A stretch of 42,834 nucleotides of DNA from Chamaesiphon sp. 341R_metabat_111 (GCA_025351825.1 JANXVE010000107.1:1-42834); one strand, 5' to 3'. Numbered from the stretch's first letter, positions 1 to 8,937 are shown. The notes: generated from the sequence alone by a model not told the origin. Made by a program: numbers and translations.

Positions 1-88
1 CAAAATAGGACATCAACGAAGGCAAAAAGTATCCCAAAAGCTTTTTTGTGCTATCACGTAATTTTAGTGAAACTATCTAGATCTACTT

Positions 89-733
89 ATGACCCAAACC
101 GACACCAACAGCCCACTAGATATCATTTTCGTCCCTGCCCGCACCAATCTACCACTGGGCACGATCGTCCTGCTGCATGGCTGGGGTTCCAACAACCAAG
201 ATCTCGGCGATCTCGTCTCCTACTTCAAACTCCCCGAATATCAATTCCTGTTTCCCAACGGCATCTTCGACCACGAATATAGTGAGACTGGGAAAATGTG
301 GTACTCATTCACCGGAGCGGCTCAACTGAATAGTGGCAGCATCACCCAATTAGCCACCAGCCGCACAGTTTTGACCGACTGGATTAATTCCCTCCCAGAT
401 AGCACTGGCATTCCGCTCGATCGCACCTGGATTGCCGGATTCTCTCAAGGCGGCGCGATGACCCTAGAGATCGGGCTAGATTTACCTGTAGCGGGTCTAA
501 TGGTGCTGAGTGGTTATTTGCATAGCAATCGACCTAAACCAACCTCAAACATCCCACCAGTCCTAATCGTACATGGCACCCAAGATGATGTCGTGCCAGT
601 TGCAGCCGCTCGAAAAAGTCGGCAAGTATTGACTGAGTGGGGAATTGACGTAACGTACCAAGAATTTAATATGGGACACTCGATCGTCCCAGAAGTACTA
701 GATATCGTCAGGAACTTTGTGACTAAAGATTAA
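89..733 (+). CDS. Alpha/beta hydrolase of the phospholipase/carboxylesterase family
   Basis: A 214-residue serine esterase of the small carboxylesterase/phospholipase type, predicted to be cytosolic because no signal peptide or membrane segment is visible. The nucleophile elbow G-F-S-Q-G places Ser119, and the motif HGTQDDVVP at 162-170 supplies the acid (Asp166). His197 in NMGHS completes the triad. The oxyanion strand LLHGWGSN lies at 28-35. Length and motif order match the family. The substrate cannot be told from sequence; members hydrolyse short acyl esters or lysophospholipids. The ATG at 89 is chosen because the conserved core starts soon after it. It stands alone, with no close partner upstream in the window. 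Confidence 0.88.
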   Translation: MTQTDTNSPLDIIFVPARTNLPLGTIVLLHGWGSNNQDLGDLVSYFKLPEYQFLFPNGIFDHEYSETGKMWYSFTGAAQLNSGSITQLATSRTVLTDWINSLPDSTGIPLDRTWIAGFSQGGAMTLEIGLDLPVAGLMVLSGYLHSNRPKPTSNIPPVLIVHGTQDDVVPVAAARKSRQVLTEWGIDVTYQEFNMGHSIVPEVLDIVRNFVTKD

Positions 734-752
734 AATCATCAACAATTTTGTT

Positions 753-799
753 AATCTTAGCTCTATTCCTGGGTAATAATAACTAATAAGGCTAAGATT
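753..799. repeat. Inverted repeat in the esterase-DUF2555 gap
   Basis: The 9-bp arms AATCTTAGC (753-761) and GCTAAGATT (791-799) are perfect inverted copies separated by 29 bp. The repeat lies just after the esterase stop and could act as a weak terminator or a regulator site for the next gene. No T-run follows. The role is inference only. Confidence 0.4.
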
Positions 800-843
800 G
801 AATACGTCCAAATATCGATCCAAATTGAGAGGAGGTTTGACCT

Positions 844-1059
844 ATGACCACGATTCAGATGTCTCAACGGAATGCTATCCCCAATTTGACCACAGAGGAA
901 GTAGAAGAACTAGCACTGCGCCTAGAAAGTGATGACTATGGCAACCCTTTTGATGGCTTAAACGACTGGCATTTTTTGCGCGCGATCGCTTTTCAACGCC
1001 CCGATTTAGTCGAACCATATATTCATCTCCTCGATCTCGAAGCCTATGACGAAGCGTAA
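844..1059 (+). CDS. DUF2555-type small cyanobacterial protein
   Basis: A 71-residue acidic soluble protein. From memory of the family, the core (LESDDYGNPFDGLNDWHFLRA then LVEPYIHLLDLEAYDEA) closely matches the cyanobacteria-restricted DUF2555 family, whose members have the same length and end the same way. The biochemical function is unknown to me. The start is well supported: a strong ribosome binding site (GAGGAGG) lies 8 bases upstream of the ATG. A HIP1 octamer (982-989) lies inside the gene. It is a single-gene unit. Confidence 0.8.
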   Translation: MTTIQMSQRNAIPNLTTEEVEELALRLESDDYGNPFDGLNDWHFLRAIAFQRPDLVEPYIHLLDLEAYDEA

Positions 1060-1118
1060 TTTGGTGGATAGTGGATTGTAAATGGTAAACAACCAACAAA
1101 TTAACTCTAGGATCTGCT

Positions 1119-1139
1119 CCTCCCCTTTATAAGGGGAGG
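1119..1139. repeat. Palindrome CCTCCCCTT-TAT-AAGGGGAGG
   Basis: A perfect 9-bp stem with a 3-base loop, followed by TTGGGTGGGG. It lies in the 245-bp gap between the DUF2555 gene and coaBC. Related G-rich palindromes occur at 11476-11633 and 32826-32860, so it belongs to a dispersed family. It may serve as a terminator for the upstream gene, but there is no clear T-run. Confidence 0.6.
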
Positions 1140-1304
1140 TTGGGTGGGGTAAAAATCTACAGCAGTAATTTAGTAAATCTGTAGGTTGGGTTGAAGAATG
1201 TTGGCGGAGCCTTTCCGTCAGGAAACAACCAAACACGCTCAACTGTAATGTTTCTATGTATATAGACCGTCATCGATATAGATCGAAACAGACAAATCAA
1301 ATTC

Positions 1305-2489
1305 ATGCGAGTCTTAATTGGAATTGGTGGGGGAATTGCGGCGTATAAAGTCTGTGAGATCATCTCCAGCCTATTCAAAGCCGGAATCGAAGTCAAAGTC
1401 ATCCTCACCAGTGGCGGCGAAAAATTTATTACGCCCCTCACCGTCGCTACCCTCTCCAGACATCCAGCTTACACCGATCGAGACTTCTGGCAACCAATCC
1501 ATCATCGCCCCCTGCATATCGAACTGGGCGAATGGGCAGATTTAATCCTCATCGCACCACTGACAGCCAATACCCTGGCAAAATTAGCCTACGGATTGGC
1601 AGATAATCTATTAACCAACACAATCCTTGCGTCCACCTGTCCAGTGCTACTTGCCCCCGCGATGAATACTGAAATGTGGGAGCAGGCATCAGTCCGGCGC
1701 AATTGGCAGTTATTGTGTCAAGATTCGCGCTATCATGCGGCTGGCCCTGCGGCTGGATTACTCGCTTGCGATCGAGTCGGCATTGGTAGAATGTCTGAGC
1801 CAGAGGTAATCTTGCCCTACATTCACTCACTCCTACATACCCACGGTAAGCTCGACTTACTCGGTAGGCGAGTTCTAATTAGTGCTGGAGGGACACGGGA
1901 ATTTTTCGATCCGGTGCGATTTATTGGCAATCCTTCGACTGGCAAAATGGGACTAGCCCTAGCTCAAGCCGCTGTGCATCGGGGGGCGACTGTTACTCTA
2001 GTTCATAGTACTTTGCCAGACATCTCAATCGATCGCCGAATCGATAAAATAGCTGTAGTCAACAGCGAAGAGATGCAGACGCAGATGCTCGCACACTTTC
2101 CCGATGCAGATCTGATTATCATGACAGCGGCAGTTGCGGATGTGAAGCCAGCTAATTACAGTGTTCAGAAACTACCCAAAAAGCTGTTGCCAATCGAGTT
2201 GAAACTAGCTCCAGTAAATGATATAATTGCTGAGATGAGTAAGCGGAAACAACCTCATCAGCAATTAATTGGATTTGCCGCTCAGACTGGCGATATTATC
2301 ACTCCAGCATTAGAGAAGTTAGAGCGAAAACAACTAGATGCAATCGTGGCGAATCCAGTGGATCTAGTAGATTGTGGCTTTGGTAGCGATCGCAATCAAG
2401 CAATAATGCTCAAGAAAAATGGCGATCGCATTAACATATTGCCATGCTCTAAATTAGCGATGGCACATCAAATTTTAGACGGCATTTAG
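1305..2489 (+). CDS. coaBC: Bifunctional phosphopantothenoylcysteine decarboxylase / phosphopantothenate-cysteine ligase
   Basis: A 394-residue enzyme catalysing two consecutive steps of coenzyme A synthesis: ligation of cysteine to 4'-phosphopantothenate (CoaB), then decarboxylation to 4'-phosphopantetheine (CoaC). The N-terminal flavoprotein half shows [10 protein letters not shown] at 6-15, the catalytic His71 ([11 protein letters not shown]), the APAMN.EMW clamp and the flap Cys in [12 protein letters not shown]. The C-terminal half begins near residue 187 with [15 protein letters not shown] and GNPSTGKMG, followed by AAVADVKP and [10 protein letters not shown]. Full length for the family, with both active centres intact. 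A HIP1 octamer (GCGATCGC) occurs twice near the 3' end. No operon partner is visible. Confidence 0.96.
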   Translation: MRVLIGIGGGIAAYKVCEIISSLFKAGIEVKVILTSGGEKFITPLTVATLSRHPAYTDRDFWQPIHHRPLHIELGEWADLILIAPLTANTLAKLAYGLADNLLTNTILASTCPVLLAPAMNTEMWEQASVRRNWQLLCQDSRYHAAGPAAGLLACDRVGIGRMSEPEVILPYIHSLLHTHGKLDLLGRRVLISAGGTREFFDPVRFIGNPSTGKMGLALAQAAVHRGATVTLVHSTLPDISIDRRIDKIAVVNSEEMQTQMLAHFPDADLIIMTAAVADVKPANYSVQKLPKKLLPIELKLAPVNDIIAEMSKRKQPHQQLIGFAAQTGDIITPALEKLERKQLDAIVANPVDLVDCGFGSDRNQAIMLKKNGDRINILPCSKLAMAHQILDGI

Positions 2490-2547
2490 TAGAGCTTTTT
2501 ACCACATTTCAAGCACCTAAAAAATAGATAGTATTCAGTAAAAGGCT

Positions 2548-3042
2548 ATGCCAGATCCATCACTCCAAACAATATTTGACAGACTATCTAGAGATCTAGC
2601 TAGAGATAGCTTGATTCAAACCACCACTGATGAACTCAGAAAGACACTTAATGCCGATCGATTGGTTTTATACTACTTCTATTATGAGTGGGCGGGACGA
2701 GTCACTTTTGAATCATTGAGCGATCCCAAATTTTCAATTCTGGGTATGAGTGGCCCCGATGAATGTTTCAATGGTGAATATGCAAAACTTTATGAAGATG
2801 GAAGGGTGAGAGCTATTACCGATATCGAATCGGAACCAATTCAACCCTGTCATCGCGATCTACTTAGGGAAATGCACGTAAAAGCCAACTTAGTCGTACC
2901 CGTACTGATCGATCGAGGCTTGTGGGGATTATTGGTAGCTCATCAGTGTCAATCTATCTACCCGTGGAGTTCCGCCGAAATTAACGCGATGCAAACAGGT
3001 GCTACCAGATTAGCAATGAGCGAAAGTATTAAGAACAGCTAG
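2548..3042 (+). CDS. Stand-alone DXCF-type cyanobacteriochrome GAF protein
   Basis: A 164-residue protein that is almost entirely one bilin-binding GAF domain. Two cysteines mark it as a DXCF-type cyanobacteriochrome. Cys73 lies in the D-E-C-F motif (71-74). Cys101 is followed by His102 in QPCHRDLL, the canonical phycocyanobilin/phycoviolobilin attachment site. The spacing of 28 residues equals that of the two chromophore cysteines of TePixJ (Cys494 and Cys522, from memory). KANLVVPVL and GLWGLLVAHQC are typical GAF strands. There is no kinase, GGDEF, HAMP or methyl-accepting output domain: only about 10 residues precede the GAF and a few follow it. If functional it should be a blue-sensing photoreceptor signalling through a partner protein. 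The partner is not evident here. A non-photoactive bilin carrier is the alternative. Confidence 0.85.
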   Translation: MPDPSLQTIFDRLSRDLARDSLIQTTTDELRKTLNADRLVLYYFYYEWAGRVTFESLSDPKFSILGMSGPDECFNGEYAKLYEDGRVRAITDIESEPIQPCHRDLLREMHVKANLVVPVLIDRGLWGLLVAHQCQSIYPWSSAEINAMQTGATRLAMSESIKNS

Positions 3043-3104
3043 GAGGTTTTGTGAGAGCCTTTCACTGTCGAGCGGATGTTTTACCTGACTTTAAATCAGA
3101 CATC

Positions 3105-3317
3105 TCAAACATGTTCGGCGAGATCTCTGATTAGTAACAGCCTCGAATTGAGATAGATATCTAGATCCTGAGCTTCTTGGGCATTCAGAATCATCCGATC
3201 TGTGACTTTCTGAATGATTACCTGGGATAGATCTAGATCGGGCAGTGAAAGTAGCATCGAATAGCTAATTTCTGACACTGCCTTCCAAAATGACCGGAGC
3301 AAAGAGGGATTCATCAT
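3105..3317 (-). CDS. Small conserved-looking hypothetical protein
   Basis: A 70-residue protein on the opposite strand, convergent with the cyanobacteriochrome gene. It is rich in Leu, Ser and Asp, with pattern LLSLPDLDLSQVIIQKV and a C-terminal SRLLLIRDLAEH. It looks like short alpha-helical cyanobacterial proteins of similar length that I have seen annotated only as hypothetical. No catalytic motif or membrane segment is visible. An AGGAGA lies about 17 bases before the ATG, which is a little far, so the exact start is uncertain (two ATGs are adjacent). Function unknown. Confidence 0.6.
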   Translation of the reverse strand: MMNPSLLRSFWKAVSEISYSMLLSLPDLDLSQVIIQKVTDRMILNAQEAQDLDIYLNSRLLLIRDLAEHV

Positions 3318-3494
3318 AGTATCTTGATAATGGTTCTCCTAAGAAAACTTAATCTTTTCTTTATATTACCCGCTTTTTTCGTAAATGAACAGCAACTAGA
3401 GGATAGTCTTCAAGTTGCTGAACCGTTGATGGCTAAGAGTTTTGAGTATAAATACTGAGATTGTCGGTTGAACCTCGATCGTCCTCCAAGCGAA

Positions 3495-4454
3495 TTACTT
3501 CTGATACGCTGTCATCCGCTCTTTGATAAATCGGATATACAGGTGACGGAAGGTAGATTTGACTACCCGTGGTAGGGCAAAATCGATCGGCATCAAAGCT
3601 TCAGGTAGTTTCCAATCGCTACAGCTCAGATCCACCGGACGCAGCAGGGGAAACTCGATCGATTCCAATTCGGGTGCTAATCCCAATCGTTTCGCGGCGG
3701 CTGCTGTGGGGACTAAGTGCTCCTCTACATTCAAAACTGCCAGCATCGCCACATCCAGTGCAAATACATCCGCAGCGGCACCCAGCACGCCGAGCAAGCG
3801 GGGTTCGCCACCACTGGGGCCATTTCCCTCATGGCCGATGATGCCATCGATGATGGTTAAATTTGGGCTAATTGCGCGGGCGGTTTCCACCAGCATTTCG
3901 CCAAAGCGTTCGGCACTTTTGCCAGCTTCCATGTGCCACCATGCTTTCATCTTGCCAGGGACGCAACCGAAGAGATTTTTCACGCCCAGAGTCATGGTGA
4001 GCTGCATGTGGGATTTGACTTTGGGGAGATTGATCACTACATCAGCTTCGATCGCTTCTTTACTCAGCAACAGGTGGTTAAACTCAGTACTGGCTGTCTC
4101 GTAGCGTTTACCATGAAATTCGACGACAGGTAAGCCCAGCTCCGCCATCATCGGCAAGTAACCATTGGATTTCGCCACGCCCATCGCGCTACCAAAAGCT
4201 GGACTATCACCGAAAAACGGCTTACCACCAGCTTCAATTACCAGTTCGGCGACACACCTAACCAATTCCTGGCGAGTCACGCATTCCTTCGTCGGACGGG
4301 CACCAGTCAACAGGTTGGGCTTGAGGAGGACTCGATCTCCTGGCTTGACAAAGGCTCTAATCCCGCCAAGCGGGGCGAGGACTGATTCGATCGATTCTCG
4401 GAGTGCGGCGGTTTCGTAAGACGTAGCGCGAATTAGACTAACAATTGGGGACAT
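3495..4454 (-). CDS. DUF362 domain-containing protein
   Basis: A 319-residue DUF362 protein. Family hallmarks are VKPGDRVLLKPNLL near the N-terminus, GDSPAFGS, VVINLPKVKSHMQLTMTLGVKNLFGC in the centre and IIDGIIGHEGNGPSGG. Many DUF362 proteins carry extra 2[4Fe-4S] ferredoxin cysteines at the C-terminus. This one does not, so it is the short form. The molecular function of the family is unresolved; metal or iron-sulfur handling has been suggested for relatives. Oddly, the start codon directly abuts a C-rich tandem repeat on the coding strand, leaving no Shine-Dalgarno. It is transcribed away from the kinase gene at 4765. Confidence 0.88.
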   Translation of the reverse strand: MSPIVSLIRATSYETAALRESIESVLAPLGGIRAFVKPGDRVLLKPNLLTGARPTKECVTRQELVRCVAELVIEAGGKPFFGDSPAFGSAMGVAKSNGYLPMMAELGLPVVEFHGKRYETASTEFNHLLLSKEAIEADVVINLPKVKSHMQLTMTLGVKNLFGCVPGKMKAWWHMEAGKSAERFGEMLVETARAISPNLTIIDGIIGHEGNGPSGGEPRLLGVLGAAADVFALDVAMLAVLNVEEHLVPTAAAAKRLGLAPELESIEFPLLRPVDLSCSDWKLPEALMPIDFALPRVVKSTFRHLYIRFIKERMTAYQK

Positions 4455-4488
4455 GGGGGACTGGGGGACTGGGGGACTAGGGGACTGG
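4455..4488. repeat. Tandem GGGGGACT repeat (STRR-like)
   Basis: Four near-perfect copies of an 8-base unit GGGGGACT read on the plus strand. The repeat touches the start codon of the DUF362 gene (ATG at 4454-4452 on the minus strand). The same unit reappears at 28590-28642. Confidence 0.85.
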
Positions 4489-4500
4489 AAGATAACTTAA

Positions 4501-4547
4501 CTATCAACTATCAACTATCAATTATCAACTACCAGCTATCAACTACC
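4501..4547. repeat. Heptamer repeat TATCAAC (STRR)
   Basis: Six to seven imperfect copies of the heptamer TATCAAC/TATCAAT in tandem. With the previous repeat it occupies the first third of the 310-bp gap 4455-4764. The rest (4548-4764) holds no supported gene; a TTG-initiated 61-codon frame there looks spurious. Heptamer repeats of this kind are known in cyanobacteria as short tandemly repeated repetitive (STRR) sequences. Confidence 0.85.
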
Positions 4548-4764
4548 CCAAGTAAATAATAGTGAAGCTATTGGCTTGAAAAGCCGATCCGGTAGCTATT
4601 TAGTTAGTTTTTTCTGTAATATGGGAATCGATGAACCCCAGATCTCCTTGTCTCGATCTAATAATATCCTCGACATGACGATCTCCGACAAACCATGCCG
4701 CAGCCAGTGGGGAACGAAAAGTGCGATCTTTGTCGAGCACCTTTTTCAGAAAGAAGGATAAATA

Positions 4765-6669
4765 GTGAGCAATCAAGAATCAGTTTTAACCGAATTACTG
4801 CGACAAATGCCGCAATTGCGATCGCATTTGTACTTTAAGTCTTCCCTGACAGCACTGTCTCATGCCATGGAAGATCGGGTGCTGGCAGGAACGGATCGCC
4901 CTCTACTGATTGCTAGTTTTCAGCAAGAGAAGTTTTATCGCCAGGAAGCCCACCGTTATCGACGATTGGGCGAGATTAGCGACCAAGTATATGTGGTCGC
5001 GGCACCCGATACCAAATTCAGTGAGCTGGTGGAAGAGTATGAGCTGGTACCATTTGAGCCTGATGATGCACTGGGAAGTGAGTGGCATCTGATCGCCATC
5101 GGTGCTCAGTCGGCGGCTTGTCTGGTGTGTCGGGAAAAAGTTGGCACCCAATCAGAGGTTTCTGTGCTGCCGGAAATCGACCCGTCGCGGCGGTTTGAAG
5201 GGATCTGGACATTCGATCGACAAGTGACTATTGCCGCTGCTCATATTTTGCTCGATCGAATTCAGGGTTATCGACCAGAACTAGCCGCTAAAATCGCCCA
5301 GGCGAAGCAAGAATACCTGGTCGCGGTTCCAGGTATCCCCAATGACCATTCCGCTAGTGCTGATGCCTTTGTGCAGCGGCTGGTGACATATCTCCAGGCG
5401 CGGCAATATAAGTTGCTCAAGGCGTATAAATCGATCGAGGAAAAGGAAGAACGGGAGCGGTTGGTCAATTCAATTACAGGCGCGATTCGACGTTCGCTCA
5501 ATTCAGCAGATATTCTCCATGTAGCGGCATTAGAGCTAGGTAAAGCGACCAAAGTTAGTCGGTGCGTGATTTATCAGTATCGCCCAGACGAGCGTACCAC
5601 AACGATCGCCCATGAATATCTAGTCGATCGACAAGCCACTTCCCTGATTGGCAAATCCTGGAGTCTGGCTGAAAATCCCATTTTCAAATCAGTGATTAAA
5701 ACCCACGAATCAACCGCCCTTGCCGAAGTAAATATCACCAAAACTTGGCAGCGCACCCTTGATAAACACGGGATTACCGACTGGCTCATCGTGCCAGTGC
5801 TGCATCAAGATCGGATCCTGGGACTGATCGAACTACACCAACATCAATCTTCGCCCTTACCCTGGTCGGATGATACGATTAGCTTAGTTGAAGCGATCGC
5901 GACCCAGATCGGTAGCACCCTAATTCAAGCCGAATCTTATACCAACTTAGAATACCTCAACGAACAACTAGAGGCACTCGATCGCACCCGTGCCAATCTA
6001 GTCGCCATTACCGGACACGAACTCAGGACACCCCTCTCCACGATCCAAGTCTGCCTCGAAAGTCTGGCGACAGAACCAGACATGTCCCCCGAACTGCGCC
6101 AAGTCATGCTCAATACCGCCCTCGGCGATGCCGAACGGATGCGGAAACTCGTTCAAGACTTTCTCACCCTCTCCCAGCTTGAAAGTGGCCGGATCCAGTG
6201 GCACCCCGAACCCCTCTCCCTCGAAGAATGTATCGATCTGGCTCTGAGCGGCTTAAATAGTCGTCGTTACGATCGAGATCTACCCAAAATAGTCGTCAAT
6301 ATCCCCGCAGATCTCCCCTTTGTACGAGCCGATGGAGAATGGCTAGTCGAAGTCTTAACCAAACTCCTCGATAATGCCTGTAAATTCACCACTGGTCAAG
6401 ACCGGATCGGGATTGAAGCCTACAATGTCGAATCCATGCTCGAAGTAGTCGTCGCCGATACCGGACGCGGCATCGCCCCCGAATTATTACAGATGGTCTT
6501 TGAACGCTTCTATCAAGCCGAAGGTTCCCTGCGCCGCACTGCTGGTGGTACTGGCTTGGGACTCGCCATCTGTCGCCAAATCGTCAACGGTTGGGGCGGC
6601 GAAATCTGGGCAGAATCGGCGGGGAAGGATAGTGGGAGTAGGTTTCACTTTACGGTGCCAGCGATTTAG
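4765..6669 (+). CDS. DICT-GAF sensor histidine kinase
   Basis: A 634-residue hybrid of sensor and transmitter modules without membrane segments, so likely cytosolic. Order: a DICT-type sensory domain at about 10-175 (ALSHAMEDRVL near its start), a short helical linker, a GAF domain at about 240-395 (SVITxVxxYQYRPDE-like region, VPVLHQDRILGLIELHQH), a HisKA helix pair with the phospho-acceptor His418 in ITGHELRTPL, and an HATPase_c domain with N box LLDNACKF, G1 DTGRGI, F box FERFY and G2 GGTGLGLAI. All catalytic boxes are intact. DICT domains are known next to GGDEF, HD and histidine kinase modules, mostly in light-linked proteins. The gene starts with GTG at 4765, preceded by AGAAGGATAAATA. 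No response regulator is adjacent. Confidence 0.93.
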   Translation: MSNQESVLTELLRQMPQLRSHLYFKSSLTALSHAMEDRVLAGTDRPLLIASFQQEKFYRQEAHRYRRLGEISDQVYVVAAPDTKFSELVEEYELVPFEPDDALGSEWHLIAIGAQSAACLVCREKVGTQSEVSVLPEIDPSRRFEGIWTFDRQVTIAAAHILLDRIQGYRPELAAKIAQAKQEYLVAVPGIPNDHSASADAFVQRLVTYLQARQYKLLKAYKSIEEKEERERLVNSITGAIRRSLNSADILHVAALELGKATKVSRCVIYQYRPDERTTTIAHEYLVDRQATSLIGKSWSLAENPIFKSVIKTHESTALAEVNITKTWQRTLDKHGITDWLIVPVLHQDRILGLIELHQHQSSPLPWSDDTISLVEAIATQIGSTLIQAESYTNLEYLNEQLEALDRTRANLVAITGHELRTPLSTIQVCLESLATEPDMSPELRQVMLNTALGDAERMRKLVQDFLTLSQLESGRIQWHPEPLSLEECIDLALSGLNSRRYDRDLPKIVVNIPADLPFVRADGEWLVEVLTKLLDNACKFTTGQDRIGIEAYNVESMLEVVVADTGRGIAPELLQMVFERFYQAEGSLRRTAGGTGLGLAICRQIVNGWGGEIWAESAGKDSGSRFHFTVPAI

Positions 6670-6670
6670 G

Positions 6671-6823
6671 CGAGGGGACGAGGAGCGTGGGGGCATGGGG
6701 GTACGGGAGCATGGGAGCATGGGGGTACGACTTAGAATTTTTTATCCACATCTTCCACACTCCGACGCTCCCGTGCTCCCGCGCTCCCAAACCCACACCC
6801 GTACCATACTTCCCACACCCCTA
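6671..6823. repeat. Paired G-rich and C-rich minisatellite
   Basis: A G-rich arm (about 6671-6728, units such as GGGAGCAT and GGGGGTACG) is followed by a C-rich arm (about 6749-6823, units such as GCTCCC and CACACCC). The two arms are partial reverse complements and could form a long imperfect hairpin. A similar pair sits at 8672-8815, on the other side of the PP2C gene, and another at 28936-29040. Confidence 0.75.
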
Positions 6824-6865
6824 CTTCTAGGGTAAACTACATAACTAACCCCGATTTCGTACAAC

Positions 6866-8680
6866 ATGACCACCGCGCAAGCATTGATGCCTCGCTATCT
6901 CTGGGCAGCAGAGCCGCAGGCAACTTGGATTCCCCCCGACAGATTGGTTGAAGATCGATACCATGTAATTGCGCCGCAGTTGTGGCGGGACACCAAGCCT
7001 CAAGAACCGCCCGAATTATTATCCCCTCTGCCCAGACAGGCTTTAGCTTACGCTCATCTCTATCAGTACAAGCTCCATTTACCTCAGCTTCACGGTTTTT
7101 GCTCACTCAAAAGATCGGGTGAAACGATCGAGATTCCCCTACTAGATAATATTCCGATCGATCGTGAGGGCAAATTACTGCCCAGTCTCGTCGAAGCATG
7201 GGAGGCAGCCACACCCCTGCATCAAGCATATTGGCTGTGGCAAATCATCGATCTCTGGGCACCCCTAGCGGGAACTGGCGTGTTGTCGAGCTTAGTCCTG
7301 ATGGAAAACTTGCGCGTCGATGGCTGGTGTCTGCGGTTGTGTGAATTAATCCCCGACTATCCATCTGGAAATAACAAAGTCACTCTGTCTAGACTCGGTA
7401 CATTGTGGCTCCAGACCCTTCCCTCTGCCGCTCCAGAGATCGTCGAGCGGTTGGGTGTAATCTTTAGTAAAATGCAAGAAGAGAAGGCATCACTGCGCGA
7501 TGTCGCGGGGGCACTAAATCGAATCATTCTCGAACAAACTTCTCAATTACCACTGATGTGGCGGATTGCGGGTGGTACCGATCCTGGTGCATTGCAGCAA
7601 CACAATGAAGACTCTTATTACCCAACCCCCCTCGAACTACCACACGATCCGACAGGTGGAAAAATTGCGATCGTTTGCGATGGAGTCGCCGGACACGAAG
7701 GCGGTGAAGTCGCCAGTCAAATGGCGGTGCAACTGCTCAAAATTCAAACCCAATCACTGTTTGCCGACCTGATGAAAAGTCAGCAGATTGTCTCACCCGA
7801 ACAAATCTGTAATACAATTTCAGCGATCGTCCGAGTAGTAAATAATACCATTACCGCCGAAAACCAAAGCCAGGAACGGGAAGATCTCCGCCGGATGGGG
7901 ACGACAATGGTAATGGCAATCCAAGTCAACCAGCGGATGCGAAACATCAAGCGGGTGAGTATTTCCCACGAAATCTACATCGCCCACGTCGGCGATAGTC
8001 GCGCCTATTGGATCACCCCCCAACGCTGTCAACTACTGACCATCGATGATGATATCGCCACTCGTGAAGTCAAGCAAGGTCGCGATGTGCCCTGGCATAG
8101 TGCCCGTCGTGCCGATGCAACTGCCCTCACCCAAGCCCTCGGCATGAAATCGGGAGAGCTAATCAAACCCACCGTCCAGAGGTTTCTAGCGATCGAAGAT
8201 GGTATCTTATTAATCTGTTCCGATGGTTTGAGCGATCGAAATTTGGTCGAAAGTTCGTGGCAAGATTACGCAGGTCGCATCCTGAATACCAATCTGCCTC
8301 TCGCCGAAGCCGTCGAGTCATGGCTGGAATTGGCACACGGCAAGAATGGCGATGATAATATCTCTCTGGTGCTGATGTCCTGTCAGGTATCCCAATCGAC
8401 TGGCAACAATAGTCAATTGGTCAAAGTTGGTCTACCTGAAGGAGTTTTCGCTCATCTTCCCCCACTACCAAAATTTGGACTCAATCGCATTATTAATCTC
8501 GGCTTGTTCTTAACCACAGGGGCGGGATTACTCGCTGCTGTCACAATTATTATTGCTTTTCTCCATCCAGATTGGCTCGAAAACTGGCGAAAACAACTAT
8601 CACCCCGTTCCCCGCAGGTAGAATTAAGGACTACCCCAAGTAAGTTATCGGCGTTGCTGAAGTTGGGATGGGGGGAGTGA
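6866..8680 (+). CDS. PP2C-family Ser/Thr protein phosphatase with C-terminal membrane segment
   Basis: A 604-residue protein. Residues 1 to about 230 form a domain I do not recognise. A PP2C catalytic domain follows at about 235-490. Its metal-binding motifs are visible: N-E-D at 247-249, VCDGVAGHEGG with Asp272, GDSRAYW, CSDGLSD and GDDNISLVL. A hydrophobic stretch near 540-560 (NLGLFLTTGAGLLAAVTIII) predicts one transmembrane helix close to the C-terminus, anchoring the enzyme with the phosphatase domain in the cytoplasm. It should dephosphorylate Ser/Thr-phosphorylated proteins in a manganese- or magnesium-dependent way. It lies between a histidine kinase and a PPP phosphatase, but gaps of about 200 bp filled with repeats argue against one operon. 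Confidence 0.9.
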   Translation: MTTAQALMPRYLWAAEPQATWIPPDRLVEDRYHVIAPQLWRDTKPQEPPELLSPLPRQALAYAHLYQYKLHLPQLHGFCSLKRSGETIEIPLLDNIPIDREGKLLPSLVEAWEAATPLHQAYWLWQIIDLWAPLAGTGVLSSLVLMENLRVDGWCLRLCELIPDYPSGNNKVTLSRLGTLWLQTLPSAAPEIVERLGVIFSKMQEEKASLRDVAGALNRIILEQTSQLPLMWRIAGGTDPGALQQHNEDSYYPTPLELPHDPTGGKIAIVCDGVAGHEGGEVASQMAVQLLKIQTQSLFADLMKSQQIVSPEQICNTISAIVRVVNNTITAENQSQEREDLRRMGTTMVMAIQVNQRMRNIKRVSISHEIYIAHVGDSRAYWITPQRCQLLTIDDDIATREVKQGRDVPWHSARRADATALTQALGMKSGELIKPTVQRFLAIEDGILLICSDGLSDRNLVESSWQDYAGRILNTNLPLAEAVESWLELAHGKNGDDNISLVLMSCQVSQSTGNNSQLVKVGLPEGVFAHLPPLPKFGLNRIINLGLFLTTGAGLLAAVTIIIAFLHPDWLENWRKQLSPRSPQVELRTTPSKLSALLKLGWGE

Positions 8681-8815
8681 GCATGGGGGCATGGGGGCAT
8701 GGGAGGATGGGGAAGTGTGCGGGGATGGGGAAGTGTGGGAGGAAAAATTCAGGACGCTTGCGTCCTTATTACTCCCCACACCCCCCACACTCCCCACACT
8801 CCCAACTCCCAACTC
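8672..8815. repeat. Paired G-rich and C-rich minisatellite
   Basis: A G-rich arm (8672-8742, units GGGGGCAT and GGGGAAGTGTG) is followed by a short palindrome GGACGCTTGCGTCC (8753-8766) and a C-rich arm (about 8777-8813, units ACTCCCCAC and CCAACTC). It resembles 6671-6823 and 28936-29040 in layout and unit sequence. Confidence 0.75.
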
Positions 8816-8937
8816 TTAAAAAACTAAAATCAAAATGGAGCTATTGCCGATCGAAGTGTGCATAATAACAATACCGATTCCCAACTCCACGACTGAGACA
8901 TATCCATCTCCGATCTGAATGACCCCACAACTGCTCT

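Noticed and set aside
3559-4104. A 181-codon frame opposite the DUF362 gene
   Set aside because: It lies antisense to a well-supported gene with family motifs and has Ser/Thr-rich shadow composition.
4576-4761. A 61-codon frame before the DICT histidine kinase gene
   Set aside because: It starts at TTG, has no ribosome binding site, shows no family pattern and fills a leader region; the kinase has its own GTG start with a good upstream site.
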